A stretch of DNA of 64,000 nucleotides from Garcia nutans (Eukaryota > Streptophyta > Magnoliopsida > Malpighiales > Euphorbiaceae). Below are positions 23,631 to 36,007 of the stretch, piece after piece. The notes beneath the pieces are model-generated. The model had not been told where the DNA came from. It saw nothing but the letters and a program-made list of their open reading frames with translations, and did no database searches. The translations under genes and the position numbers were made by a program. Location of the stretch: NCBI GenBank assembly GCA_947685225.1, contig CANTUV010000022.1:8040501-8104500 (forward strand), written 5' to 3'. Numbering within the stretch: position 1 is the first letter of the stretch; every line of letters starts with the position of its first letter.

Positions 23631-24559
23631 CTTACTCTATTCTTAAGCTCTTATAGAATGAAATTTGTTTAGGCTTATTTCCCTCTAGTGCCTTAGTGGG
23701 GTCTTTTCATATATTTTTCTCTTTATTTTAATGGTATTTCTCTTTTTCTATTTAAAAAAATGAGTCCTAAAAGAAATAAAAGAAAGGAAAATTTACATAT
23801 ATTATGCCATTTTTTTGTAATATTCAAAGGCTTAACATTTAAAAAATCTACGAAAATTTGACTTTTTTTAATTTAATCCCAAGCTTGAATTTGATCCAAT
23901 TGGTGTTAGATCTTTTATTTTTTCGTCGAATTTATCCATCACAAAGCTTGGATAATTGCCAATCCTTCGTGGTAGTCCATGTGGCAAGCTCATTTTGATT
24001 GAGATTAAAGAAAATGAAACCCACCATTAAATACTAAATGTCATCATTTTTGGCCCACATTTCTTTCTTCTCATTCGATTTAAACGTCATAATTTTAAAG
24101 TTTATGTTGCCTTTATCTGAAAACAAACCCTAAGCTCAAGCTCAAGTCACTTTTTTACTTTCACTTTTCCCTTTGAAAACCACTGAAGCAATTGTTTCCC
24201 ACATGCTCCCCACTTCTTGTTCTACCAATATCATCTGAATATTTAAGAAGTTACCGGGGCCACAAGACAAATCCTTTTCGTTGGTTGTAGTTATTGGTGT
24301 TTCAAGCTCATTTTTTTATTCTCAATTGTTCTGCTGGGACCACAAGACAAAATGGGAAAATCATTGAAAAGGAAGCTTTGTAAGAGGTAAACTATTAATA
24401 TATTTATATTATTCGAGCTTTATTGCTTACTGCATAAGAGTTCATCGATTTTGGTAGTATATTTGTATAGGGTTCGCATACTTTTCCATATATTTTTAGG
24501 GTTGGGCTCTAGATTCATTAATAATTTTTTCATGGGCTGCATGCTTGCCTATGTGCATT

Positions 24560-27520
24560 TGTAGTGTTCCTATTGAGGTATGGGATGGAGGTAAATTTAT
24601 GGATGAGAAGAATTCCTATATAGGAAGTTGTTCATTATGCTTGGATGCTAAAAAAACTTTTGGTATGGCTAATTTGTATAAGATTCTTTAGGAGTTAGGA
24701 TACAATCGAGTGATGAAAGTTGCTAAATAACAAATAAGATATATTAGATTAGGGGAAGCACCTCTGATTTATATGAATTCAGATAAAGACTACATGCAAC
24801 TGTTAGATGATGCCCTATCTAATAGATTTATGAAGGTCTACCATAAAGCATCCAAGTTTAAAGAGGTGACCCTGGAATGTCATCCAGCTAAAAACACTGA
24901 AAATAATCAATAAAATAAGCCCCAAAATAACCTTCTTGTAATGGATTAATATACTAAACATGTTCAAACATAGTCTAATTAATATGAGAAAGATGGTGTA
25001 ATTTTTTATTGGTCAGCAATTAATGTGTAATATGAGGAAGATAGTGAGTAATTCAACCATAATTTAATTGATGAGTTTTAGAAGGTAGCTGAAAATGCAG
25101 GGCCAACTAGGGATATGCATGATGTGTAGGTGAGAAATGAAATAGATTCAGGTTCAAATTCAGATGATGAAGACTACATTCTTGTCAGTTATGAAGATTC
25201 ACATGATGATGTTAATACTAATCTTGACAATTCAAATGATGAATACATAGAGGTAAGAAGAAATTGTAATGACTTCACGAAGACTAAGCTTGATGCGGTA
25301 TCTGGCCTTAGCATGGATGACATTCCAACACAAGAGTAGCAGACTAATAAACCTTTTGGTGATGGAGAACCTTTGGATGGCTTAGGTTCTAATGGCAGTG
25401 GCCATGATAGTATATATGTTGATTCAAATGAAGAGATTTCAACTCCTGTAACATCTAAGGATGAATTAGTTAATCTTATGCATAAGAAGAAAATGAAGAT
25501 ATTGAGGTATGATCCATAGTGTGATTATAAAAACTTAAAGTTCTAAGTTAGGATGTGATTCAATAATCTTTTACAATTCTAATAGGTTGTTAGGCAATAT
25601 GCAATACCTAATGGATTCAACATTAAATGGGTAAGAAGTTACACTATGAGGGCTGAGTCCAAATGTGAAGGTAACAGCAGTTGGAGAATTTGTGGAAGCA
25701 AGATTACAAGTTAAAAAGACATTTATAGTGAGGGAGTTTAATGAGGACTACCAATGTTTTAAAAGTATGACCAATAGACAAGCCAATGTTGAGTGGCTTG
25801 ACAAGGAGCTTCTATTTGGGTTTAGGAGGAATCTAAATTAAAATGTTGAGGAATGGACAATAACTTACTTGAGAAATATGCATTGACAACGAGTAAGAGT
25901 TCTTTATATAGAATAAAAAAAAAGGCACTTAAGTTGTTGAGGGTTCTTTAGAATAACATTATGCCAAATTAAGATCTTATGATGCAGAGTTGAAAAGGGT
26001 TGATCCAGAGGGTTTATATAAGCTTGAGATTGAGAGGGAGACTCCTAAAGATAAACTTGTTTCCATAAATATTTTATTGACCCGTCTGCATTAAGATAAA
26101 AGGATGTAGAATAGTGCTATGTTTTGATGACTTCTTTTTGAAAACCATTATTGAGGGAGCATTTTTAAGTGTTATTGCTAAGGATGGGAATAACCAGATG
26201 TTCCAGTAGCATGGGCAGTAGTTAGGGCTGAGAACTATGATCATTGGCACTAGTTTCTAAGTACACTTTTTTACTGATCTTAGGTACATTGATGGACTAG
26301 GTTTGACTATTATCTCAAACCAACAGAAGGTAATACATTGTTAATCTTTAATATAACATGTTTAATTTTTTTTAGCCATTTTATTACATATTAAATTCTA
26401 AGTCAAAAGTTGTTGATCGCAGGGATTGTTGACTGCTATGAAAGAACTTGTGCCATTTGTTGAGCATAGAAATTGTGCAAGGCATTTTTATGCTAACTAT
26501 AAAAAAGGTTTATAAAGGCCAAGGATTGAAGAATCTGTTTTGGAAAGCTATGTATGCTACCTATAAATCATACCACAAAGAACACTTGTAAGTTATGAAG
26601 AGTGCTGATCCATTTGCTTATGAAGATTTCATGAAATATGATCTCAAGGTCTTTTATAAATGCTACATCTCAGAGTTTCCAGAATGTGATAATATAGATA
26701 ATAATTTGGCAAAGACATTTAATGGTTACATATGCAAGGCTGGACTTGTGCCAATAGTGAACAAGTTACATCACATTAGGACTGCCTTAATGGAGCGACT
26801 TAGGCTTAAAGAGGAGGAGGTGTTGCAATTAGAAGACTACATATGGAAAAGAGTTAGAAAACAATTAGAGAAAAACAAGTGGGCTACAAGACATTGTGCT
26901 CTAAAGCCAGGGAAAGGTAACAAATTCCAAGTAGTTGTTGGAGAAGATGGATATGTCATAGACTTAGTGAACTGGACTTGTTCATACAAGCATGGAATAT
27001 AACTGGTATTCTTGCTCCCATGCTTTGAGCTGTATCCATTTCATGAACCAGGATGGAGTGTAATACATTGATGGTATCTTAAAGAAAGAAGTTTCAGCGA
27101 GCACTTATGAATCACCTTTGGACGTAGTTAATGGTGCTAAAATGTGGCCTAAGGTTGATGGAGACAAGATTTTACCCCTACCATATAAACAAATGCCAGG
27201 AAGACCCAAAAGAAATAGAAGATGAAGTGCTAATCAGAAAGATGAAAATCAAAATAAGAAGTCTAAACATTGGAAGCAAATGCATTTGTGGAATCTATCA
27301 TCAGCATGGACATAAAAAGAGAGGGTGTCCAATAAGAAGTTCATTGCCTCTTGACTATCAAGAACCCCCTAAAGAGCCTATAAGTTTTTGAGATCTATTT
27401 ATACTAAAATGGTTCCCCGCTTTGAAATGGAGATAACTACAAATTTTATATGACACTGTAGGCTAGAAGAGGAAGACCACATAAGCCTAAAGCACAAGGC
27501 ACTTAACTATATAGTGCAAC
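24560..27520 (+). pseudogene. MuDR/MULE transposase, decayed
   Basis: DDE-type transposase of the plant MuDR family. Order: N-terminal PB1-like part (VWDGGKFMDEKNSYIG, about 24575), acidic linker (25130-25480), MuDR DNA-binding domain (VVRQYAIPNGFNIKWVRSYT, about 25585-25650, then TMRAESKCEG), MULE catalytic core (FLKTIIEGAFLSVIAKDGNN near 26145-26195; ISNQQKGLLTAMKELVPFVE, interrupted at 26330-26420 by an apparent intron; RNCARHFYANYKK near 26470-26505), and an intact 26595-27002 stretch with NLAKTFNGYI through VNWTCSYK, ending in the region of the SWIM finger. After a frame break come KVDGDKILPLPYKQMPGRPK and a CCHC knuckle CICGIYHQHGHKKRGCP (27290-27340), then RRGRPHKPKAQ (about 27465). 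Many stops; no active protein is expected. Confidence 0.82.
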
Positions 27521-27524
27521 CACT

Positions 27525-28900
27525 CTGTGAGAAATGTGATTAATGATGGTAATGTGACTAATAATGCTTTAAGAAGTATGAGATATGATCATGATATTAT
27601 AGCTTATAAAATGATAAAGATGTATATTATGCAAATAACTTATTATGATTTTCACTAGCCAGTGAATACTTATTATGAATGTAAATCTTAATATATGGGT
27701 TCTAATCACAAACAAGCAAGGGAAGGATATGGTCTTAGAGTATTTGAGGATTCTAGTAACATGTACTTATATGTAAGTACATAATCATTTTGAAATATTG
27801 ATAGTATGTTGATGTGAGGATTGAAATGCATATTAATATGTTGTATCTTTTTTTACAATAGATACCAAGATCCAAACGTGTATAATTTGTAAGTGGCAAT
27901 ATTATTACAACCACATCTACCAAGTGGATTGACAAATCAATGCAAAATTGGACAAGGAGCAAAAGGAAGTAGCAAAAAATCTTCACAACATGCCTAAGAA
28001 GAAAGTTTAAGCCAACCAGTGTCTCAAGAATCAAATGCCAGATCATCAAGTGGTGTCAGATTTTCCTAATAAGGAGAAAGGAAACAACCCAGTCTGGATG
28101 CCTGCAGAAGAACTCAATCCATTAATGTGTTGCTGCACAACAGTGATTAAAATCCAATATATGTAGAAGAATGACCTACCATTATTAAGGCAATATTATT
28201 TGTGTAGAACCTTAATGTACGATATATTTTCTATTTGGATGTTAATCTATCGATAGGATATTATGTTGGTGTTTATTTTGGCACATTATGTATTTGGATT
28301 TGAATTATGGCAGTATTGAAAACTTTTATGTTACATTGTGGTTGATATTTTCTTTTTTGAATGTTTGCTTGATGTGTTTAAATTGTTGGGATGGCTATTG
28401 TAGAAGTTACAGAATGTGATGAATGTTTGATGTTTGTTTTTTTTGGGATGACTATTGTAGAATTGGCTAGGTGAGCTTGTTTTATACATGCATTATTGCT
28501 TGCTGCTGAATGAATTACTTGGTTGAGTTCGGTTTAGTTAGCTTTTGATCAATGTTTATATGTGTTTTGTGATTACTGTTATGCAATATTACAGTGGATG
28601 ATTGGAGAATTTTGTGATTGTTTCTACCATATTGCATCAATACAACTGTAAAAATAAACATCACATGCAAGTATATAGGTAGCTATAAATAAATCAAACA
28701 ACACATTTCATTGATTTAGACATAATAGCATACATTACTCCAACTGAAGCACCTCAAATTAACAAAACTACATATTTTCACATCAATTGATAATTAAAAA
28801 AGATGATGATTACTCCATTAAACACTCCAGCAACAATCAGTGTTAAAGCAAGAACATTTCAAGGCAATGCAAGTTTGCTTTCTCTGGTTATGCTTTAGCA
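27525..28900. other. Non-coding interior of the MULE
   Basis: Between the end of the transposase and the minus-strand zinc-finger gene I see no protein-like reading. Text near 28035-28130 (...CAGATCATCAAGTGG..., AATGTGTTGCTGC) may be the decayed end of a second exon of the transposase gene. Confidence 0.4.
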
Positions 28901-28913
28901 TCCAATCCATAGT

Positions 28914-29377
28914 TATTCCAAACACAACAAAGAAAAAAGGCAACCATTTTCTTTCTTCTCCTTCAGCTCCATCTGTTCCAATTTCTTCCCTAATAGCTTG
29001 TTTTCATTCAAAGTAAGGGTTTTCTCTACCTCTAACATCAAAATCCTAGTTGTAATGATACTAGATGCTCTAGCAAAGGTATCTACCTCAACTTTTACTC
29101 TTTGAACAAGCCCCTACAGGCTCACAACATCTTTTTTTAATGCATGAATCCTGGAAACAAAAGGATAAGCAAGTTTCTTATCCCTTGAACTGCATTCGAG
29201 ATCGATCCACTTAAAAAATTCACAATCATCCTCTTTTCAGAATGGGCATCTCAATAATCTCCTTAATGGATTTCTTTGACTTAATGAGGCGTAGCAATAA
29301 TATCTTTCTTCATGCTTCCATACGACTTTGAGATCAATGCTATTATTCATTGTTGCTTCAATGGTTGCTTCTTCCAT
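28914..29377 (-). pseudogene. GRF-type zinc-finger / coiled-coil gene carried in the MULE, damaged
   Basis: On the minus strand a reading starts at ATG 29377 (MEEATIEATMNNSI) and passes a degraded zinc-finger area, including an in-frame stop right after RCPF. It continues as KEDDCEFFKWIDLECSSRDK, which resembles the second half of the GRF finger (GC...C.FF.W.D). A coiled-coil-like tail follows (VEVDTFARAS, ILMLEVEKTLTLNENKLLGK), ending at TAA 28916-28914. The order of GRF finger then coiled coil is common in plant transposon-associated proteins. It lies opposite to the transposase and close to the right TIR. The first finger half and the frame are degraded, so it is probably dead. Confidence 0.55.
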
Positions 29378-29949
29378 GTAGAATCGAAGGACTATGACAA
29401 CAAATAGAATTTAACAAACAAATATAATTTCTAGGGTTTTGATGGTTAATAAAAATGTGAGTTGTCATTTTCAAATGAACCAAAGAAGGGATAGAGATGG
29501 CTTAGGGTTAGTGCAAATCGAAGAAGAAGAGAGCTTAGGGTTACTGCACATTGAAATAAGAGAAAGAGCTCTAAAGGAATTTTTTTTAAATTTCTTCTAT
29601 CTTGTGCAATGGCAACATTTCAGTTGTATAAATTACATATTTTTCCTTAAAATGACAACATTTTATGGTGCACAAAATATCTCTCATTTTGTCTAAAATA
29701 GTGAGTTTCAGTGTTTTAAAAGGAATGATACAAAGCCTACCTTATGGATTGCCACGTAGGATCGACAATTATCCAAGCCTAGTGATTGATAGATTTAATG
29801 AAAAAAAAAATAAAAGGTTCAACACCAATTGGATTAAATTAAAGGTTGGGATTAAATTGGCAAAAGCCGAATTTTTGTGTATTTTTTTTAATGTTAGAAC
29901 ATTTTTAAATTTATGCCTATTAGGTGTTAATTATGCCAATGGTTCTTGA

Positions 29950-30410
29950 TCTTTTGCAATTTTCTCATTAAAATTACTAAACTTTATTTTGTAAAGATAA
30001 AATTTTTAAACTTTTGGTTTTGTTCCAATAAAATCTTTGATGTTGTTTTTCGGCAATTAGAATATGATGTGGTGGCCACATGTTATCATATGATAAAAAA
30101 AAAATCAATTCATCTCAATTCTTATCTATATATATTTTAGTAAGTTTAAAATTATATTTTTAGTAGATCTAGAATCACTTAATTCGACCCTTAATTCTCC
30201 ACACACAGGTGTGAAATGAGGTAAAACTGAATTCTCTTTTTATATTTTTTTTTTGCTACATGGTGATATTTTGCTATTATGTCATATTTCGGTTGATATA
30301 AAGTGATATCAAAGATTTTGTTAAGGCAAAACAAAAAAATATTAGGGATTTTATCTTTAAAAAATAAAGTTTGAGGATTTTAATGAGACAAAGTCTATTA
30401 GTTCTTTCTT
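29950..30410. mobile_element. Short element with ~170-bp inverted ends
   Basis: Left CTCATTAAAATTACTAAACT, TTGTAAAGATAAAATTTTTA and AATAAAATCTTTGATGTTGT pair with the reverse complement of the right end (CTCATTAAAATCCTCAAACT, TTTTAAAGATAAAATCCCTA, AACAAAATCTTTGATATCAC). It abuts the right end of the large MULE. No exact target duplication was found (TGGTTCTTG-like left, TAGTTCTTT-like right). Confidence 0.6.
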
Positions 30411-30664
30411 TTCAATTTTAAGGTATTCTTTCTTTTTTTTGTTTTATAGTCTGTGCTGTATTCTTTTTTTTTTTATGCTATTTTTTTCTTTTGTGATTTT
30501 TTTATTCATGAATAATTTTATTACTCTTATGTTCACAACATGCACAAAAAATATATATATATATAAACATATATACTATATAAAAACAATATGTACAAAA
30601 TACATACACCATAAATATAAACATATATACATTCATGCAATATATATACAATATACTTAATATT

Positions 30665-31324
30665 TTGGATAAATAATTATGAAATCTCGAGGTTTTATTA
30701 TTATACTAGTCGGTCATTGTGTTTTCAACATATATGTTTTGCATCCATGTGTTTTTAAAAATTAAACTATTTAGTCATTCTATTGATATTTTCTTTTCAA
30801 AACTATTAGTCAATAACTTTGACATCTTAAAATAACTTTTTTGCCCTTTTATTATATATGTATATATTTATTACTTGTTATTTTATTTTGTTTTTAATTT
30901 TATTATATATATATTGTCTGTAAAATAATAAAAGATATTATTTGTATTGTTTAAAATTATTTTTTAGTAATGTTTATAAAATTAAAATAAATGAAGTGTA
31001 TGGATCATCTGTAAAATAATAAAAAATATTATTCATATAAAATTAAAATAAATGATATGTAAGAAATATAAATAAAATTAAAAATGAATATGGCTTAATG
31101 ACTAACAAAGACAAACACACACACACATATATATATAAGGGAAGAATAAAAAAAAAGACATTTTATGATGTTAAAGTCATTAACTAATGGTTTTAGAACG
31201 AAAATATTAACAAAATGATCAAGTAGTTTAATTTTAAAAATACAGAAATATAAAAATAGATGCTAAAAATACAAGTACAGATTAGTATAATATATAAAAT
31301 CTCAGAAATTTTATAATTATTTAG
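30665..31324. mobile_element. Non-autonomous Mutator-like element with perfect 9-bp target duplication
   Basis: Inverted ends of ~190 bp: left TAAATAATTATGAAATCTCG, TTAAACTATTTAGTCATTCT, ATTAGTCAATAACTTTGACA; right, reverse-complemented, TAAATAATTATAAAATTTCT, TTAAACTACTTGATCATTTT, ATTAGTTAATGACTTTAACA. The 9-mer CTTAATATT is repeated exactly at 30656-30664 and 31325-31333. The 660-bp element is non-coding; the middle has (CA)n/(TA)n near 31115-31135. Confidence 0.78.
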
Positions 31325-31333
31325 CTTAATATT

Positions 31334-33900
31334 TCTTTAAGGTTTTTTTTTTTAATTTTATATGCATGTAATATACACAATAAATACATAATAAGCACTC
31401 AATATCCATATAATATATACATAACATACATTTAATATACAAGCGATATATACATAACAAACTTAATAATTTTAAATTTTTTATTTATATAATATGTAAA
31501 ATTTATTTAAAAATAAATCTAATAATTTTATTAAAATATTTTTATATATTTTACTTTTTTATATAAAATTTGTTAGTATTATTTTTTATTTGAAATCAAA
31601 ATTAAAATTTCTTCTTTATAAAAAATTAATATATTTTATATGTTAAAAATGTAATTAAAATATTAATTTTTATTATTTTTATTTAAATATATTTATTTAA
31701 GAGTAAAATTAAAAAAAAAAAGATAATTGAAGTGAGGAAGAAAGTATTTTTTTTTAATTATTGTTCGGAGAGATGAATAAGGTAATATATATATACCGTT
31801 TGAAGTATTTTTGAGATTTTTTTTGAAGGTGAAGCATTTTTTTTCATGGTAGTTTTGCAAAAAGCCTTGAAAAAAAAGCGACGTCCAAGATTTCATGGTT
31901 TGGTTGCTTAACAAAATAAGGAATGAATTTTATTTGTAAATTAAAATTAAAAAAAAAAGTGTCTGTGATTGCAAACAGATTAAAAATCTGATCGGACTGA
32001 TTATGGTTTTGATTCCGTTCAAACTAATTTGATTTCAATTCGATCCATGTGTCAACCAATTTTTAAAGAGGATTTTATACATATTACGGAATTTGGATTC
32101 CCGATTTTAAAAAATACGTCTCTTCAGTTTTTTTTTTTTTTTTAAATATACGTTGCGACCTGCAAGTTTTTTTTTTCTCCCGTTTTTTATGCTTTTAACG
32201 TTGTTTTTTATTTTTCTGTTTTTTCTAATTTTTAATTTGTTATATTTTATATTCTCATTATACACATATAAAATACAAATATATAAATAATATATATATA
32301 ATACACACAATAAAAAGTATATATATATAATATATAACAAATATATATACAACATTTAAATAAATCTACACAGTTTATTTAATATTTTTAATTTTATCTA
32401 TAAATAATATATATATAATATATAAAATAAATATATGATATACACACAATATTTATAATATCTATAATACATACACAATATTTACATAGTATCTACGTAG
32501 TAAAATTAATATTTTTTAATACATATAATATGTAAAATTTATTTAAAAATAAATTTAATAATTTTTATTAATATATTTTTATATATTTAATTTTTTTTTA
32601 TTTTTATGAGTGTTATTTATTACTTATAATTAAAATAAAAAAAATTATAAAAAATAAATATATTTTACTGGTTGAATATACAATTTAAAATATTAATTAT
32701 TATTATTTTATTAAAATATATTTATTTTATAGTAAAGTTTAAAAAAGTTAAAATTAAAATAAAATATTATTTGTTGTGAAAGGGAAAGAATTTTAAAAAA
32801 AATATTTTAATGAGTAGTAATGTATTTGTAAAAAAAGAAATACTGATTTTAGTATTTTTGAAAATTTTTTATGTGTAATATTTTTAAAAATAAAATTTAT
32901 TTTTAAGATAAATTTGTGAATGATTTATTTTTAATTTTTGTAGATTTTCAATTTCAATTATATATTTTTTTTATGATGATTGGCACTGAAAATAAAAGAT
33001 TTGACTACTGTATATTTTTTTTAACATGATTAACCAAATTTTTTATAACAAATTATAAAAATAAATCTAAATTCTATAATTTAAAAGAGGAGGAGAATTC
33101 ACTGTATATAAACAGTAAAATTCCCCTCTCTTTTCTTTTTTGCCCCTATATATATGCCCTTGTATATAATTTTTTTTAGTCTTGCCCTATTAATTTATTT
33201 GCTTCTACTACTTTGTCAATAAATATATATTAAATATTATTTTTTAATATTTAATTAACTTGCAATAATAAATAAAAAATATTATTTTTTAAAAAAAGTT
33301 TAATTTTTAAATTAATAAATATATTTTTATTAATTAATTTTTAAAATTTGATGTTAAAAATATGTATTTTATTCACGAAATAGTATAGAGTTTAAAATAA
33401 AAAAATATAATTATTAATATTGTTCTATTTTACATTTTTTTTATTAATTAAATGTTAAGTCATTTTGCCAAAAAAAATCATTAAAAATAAACTTAATTAT
33501 TTTACTCCATTAAATTATTTTACAAGTAAAATTTTACTTTCTTAATATCTTTATATATTAATTAAAATGACGCTCTCGCGTTACTTTGAGAATTTATATT
33601 ATAATTTTTTTAAATAATATAAAAATAATCAATATTTTTAAAAGAGGAGAAAAAATAAATTAAAAATTAAGACTAAAATATTATTAACTAAATATAAATA
33701 AAATATAAATATAATTATTATAAGATATTATTAATTGAGTACAAATAAATAAATAGTATAATTATTTTATAATTTTTCAAGTACCATTTTTATTTATTAT
33801 ACATTTTATTTACTATTTGATTTTACTCTTAACTCTTATTACATATTTTAAATATATTTTTATATAACTAAATTACTAAAATTATTTTATAAATATATAT
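31334..33900. other. Very AT-rich region with a ~240-bp direct repeat
   Basis: No coding similarity. The segments about 31480-31725 and 32505-32760 align in the same orientation (ATATAATATGTAAAATTTAT, TTTAAAAATAAATCTAATAA versus TTTAAAAATAAATTTAATAA, AAAATATATTTATTT near the end). They are ~1 kb apart, which suggests the ends of an old element or a local duplication. T- and A-homopolymers are frequent. A small inverted repeat lies at about 33095-33135 around CACTGTATATAAACAGT. Confidence 0.45.
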
Positions 33901-33937
33901 ATATACTCGAAGCAACGTGAGGATTTTACTATAGTAG

Positions 33938-33939
33938 TA

Positions 33940-33981
<42 letters not shown>

Positions 33982-34040
33982 TATTGTTATTGCTATTTGA
34001 GACAATAATAATAAATTATTGTTATTGCTATTTGAGACAC
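33938..34040 (+). repeat. (ATA)n microsatellite with a tandem duplicate
   Basis: About 13 AAT/ATA triplets at 33938-33980, followed by two copies of a ~35-bp unit containing AAATTATTGTTATTGCTATT and TGAGACA (33978-34012 and 34013-34040). The second copy again begins with a short ATA run. Confidence 0.85.
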
Positions 34041-34304
34041 ATTATAAATTTGAAGATGAATTATAATTTTGCAGGGGACCATAATTTATAGAAGAAACAT
34101 TATATGAACTAAATAATTGTAATATCACAATTGAGATAAGAAGAAGGAAATTAAAATATAAAGGTGTACTAATAGAATTTATATATGCAATAAAAAATAA
34201 TAGAATTTATATATGTAATTATTTTTTCCATATAATAATCCTAAGTATGACAATTTTTTAGTTATGAACACGGTAAAATTGAAAAACAATAAAATAAAAA
34301 AAAA

Positions 34305-34560
34305 TTACACTCTCCGCTATTTTTTATAATTTTTTTTATTTTTATCACGAGTATTTTAGTAAATTTATAAAAGTGTATTATAAACTCAAAATAAATTTAT
34401 AAAAATTGTCATATGTATAGTAAGCTCATAATAAATTTATAATAAATAATATAAATCTAATAAATTAATAAATTGATTATAAATTATTATAAATTTAAAC
34501 ATATTATGAAAATTTGATAAAATTAAATTATTTTTGATATTTTAATTAAAAAAAATAAAA
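34305..34560. repeat. Dispersed repeat, copy 1 (partner at 60335-60600)
   Basis: Shares with 60335-60600 the series: CTCCGCTATTTTTTATAA / CACCGTATTTTTTAAAAA, then GAGTATTTTAGTAAATTTAT / GAAATATTTTAGTTATTTTA, then repeated TAAACTCA / ATAAATTTAT words. Same orientation, divergent. Possibly a MITE family. Confidence 0.5.
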
Positions 34561-34870
34561 AGGCCGCGCATTAAGTTGCGCACATGGGATGGGAAGTTTA
34601 ATGTTGTCAGCCGTTGCAAAGGATGGGTTGAACCGTTAGTGGACAACATGCCCATCAACATATGACTAGACAATCACTTGCAGTTGCAGAGAGGACGCCT
34701 GATCCATAATTTGTACTAGTGGCCAATCTCAATTTGTAATGAGGGTCCACTTACTTTCATTAATTTTTTGCATATCAGAACCGTTGATTTTACAATTGGA
34801 ATCGGGTCTCAGCCAAGACGACACTAAAAAGATCTAAATTCAATTTGATCTTATCAACTAGTGTTATGAG
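34561..34870. other. Less AT-rich island, unassigned
   Basis: About 300 bp of noticeably higher GC content than its surroundings (for example GGCCGCGCATTAAGTTGCGC, GAGGACGCCTGATCC, CAGCCAAGACGACAC). No convincing reading frame and no matching copy elsewhere in the window. It may be an exon, regulatory or transposon fragment. Confidence 0.3.
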
Positions 34871-35120
34871 GGTGTATTGAATTAAGATTTGAATAGATTT
34901 TAAAAGAATTAGTGATTTGAATGAAATTCAAAGATTTTAATGTAATTCTATATATTTCATAAATTCAAATATTTAAAAAATCAATAATTCTATAAAATAA
35001 TAAAATATATATTAATATAAATAAATAATAAAAAATCATTCAAAAATTCTATAGGTTCTATAATTTATTTAATATGTTATTTTCATAACAATAGCATACT
35101 TAATTTATATAATGTAAAAT
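34870..35120. repeat. Possible PIF/Harbinger-like MITE fragment
   Basis: The left part GGTGTATTGAATTAAGATTT resembles the end of a widespread plant MITE (GGGTGTATTCAATT). The interior is AT-rich and weakly palindromic. The opposite end was not recognised. Confidence 0.25.
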
Positions 35121-35274
35121 TATGTTTATAGGTATTTTTATTTTATAAAAATACATATAAACATTTACATATATTTGTATTTGTATATATATAATTAATT
35201 AATCATATATCATAACCCTAACTTTCTTCCTCTCTAATTTATGCACCGCAGCTCACTCTCTCTACTACTACCTA

Positions 35275-36007
35275 TATTGGCGGAATTACAGGGGGAACTG
35301 GGGGACAATGCCCTTTTTGGTTTCACACATATACACGTGTGTATATATATATATATATATATATTAACTTTTAGTTATTAATTATTTTAAAAATTTTAAA
35401 TTAATTTTAAATTTATTATTTTCATAATGTTATTGAATATTGTAATTATTTATAATTATTTTTTAATTTAAAATTTAATTTATAAGTTTTAGTTTATTAT
35501 TTTAATGATTAGATTACTTATTTAGAATTTGATTATAAATTTAGATTTGACGGTTTAATTATTAGGTTAATTATTTTATAATTTAATTATGATATAAATT
35601 GATAATTTAAAATTTTATTATTAGATTAATTATTTTGCTATTTAATTATGAATTGAGTTTAGAATTTTGTGATTAAGTTGATTATTTTATAAAAAAAATT
35701 ATATAATATAAATTTAGTAAAAAATAATTAATTTAAACACTTTTTAAAAAGTATTAAAAATATATATATTATTTAAAAAATAATATAATATATAATTTTT
35801 TAAAGTAATATTAAAATATTAAAATAAAAATAATTAAAATTAAAATATTTTAAATATTTAATATAAAAATAAAATTAAATGTTAATATTAATATCAATTA
35901 TTTACATTAATTTTTTAATATAAAAATAAAATTGAATATACATTTATTTATATTTTTTTTGTTGAAAAATTTTGACCTCCTTCATTTGAATTCTGATTTT
36001 ATCACTG
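35275..36007. mobile_element. Non-autonomous hAT-like element, family copy 1
   Basis: The interior matches the element at 45480-46470 over several hundred bp, same orientation (ATAATTATTTTTTAATTTAA, TTTTAATGATTAGATTA, AATTTGATTATNAATT). The left end TATTGGCGGAATTACAGGGG and right end GATTTTATCACTG are decayed forms of the CAGTGGCGGAACCAGG ends. Flanks ACTACCTA and ACTACTAT are only partly alike, so the 8-bp duplication has decayed or the ends are off by a base. A (TA)n tract lies at 35341-35363. Confidence 0.65.

Larger units (their letters stand above)
23797..29945 (+). mobile_element. Mutator-like element (MULE) with long TIRs and decayed transposase
   Basis: A transposase pseudogene on the plus strand (about 24560-27520) and a small zinc-finger gene on the minus strand (29377-28914) lie between inverted repeats of ~200 bp. 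Left TIR, about 23800-24000: AATTTAATCCCAAGCTTGAA, ATCCAATTGGTGTTAGATCT, GCTTGGATAATTGCCAATCC. The right TIR, about 29730-29945, read in reverse complement, gives the same three blocks with few changes (for example GCTTGGATAATTGTCGATCC). The element is ~6.1 kb. The outermost bases and the 9-bp duplication were not resolved. Confidence 0.85.

Noticed and set aside
30439..30660. Hydrophobic 73-residue ORF
   Set aside because: Translation of T-rich and (TA)-rich low-complexity DNA; no protein-like composition.
32107..32355. Tyr/Ile/Lys-rich 82-residue ORF
   Set aside because: Same reason: low-complexity AT-rich DNA.
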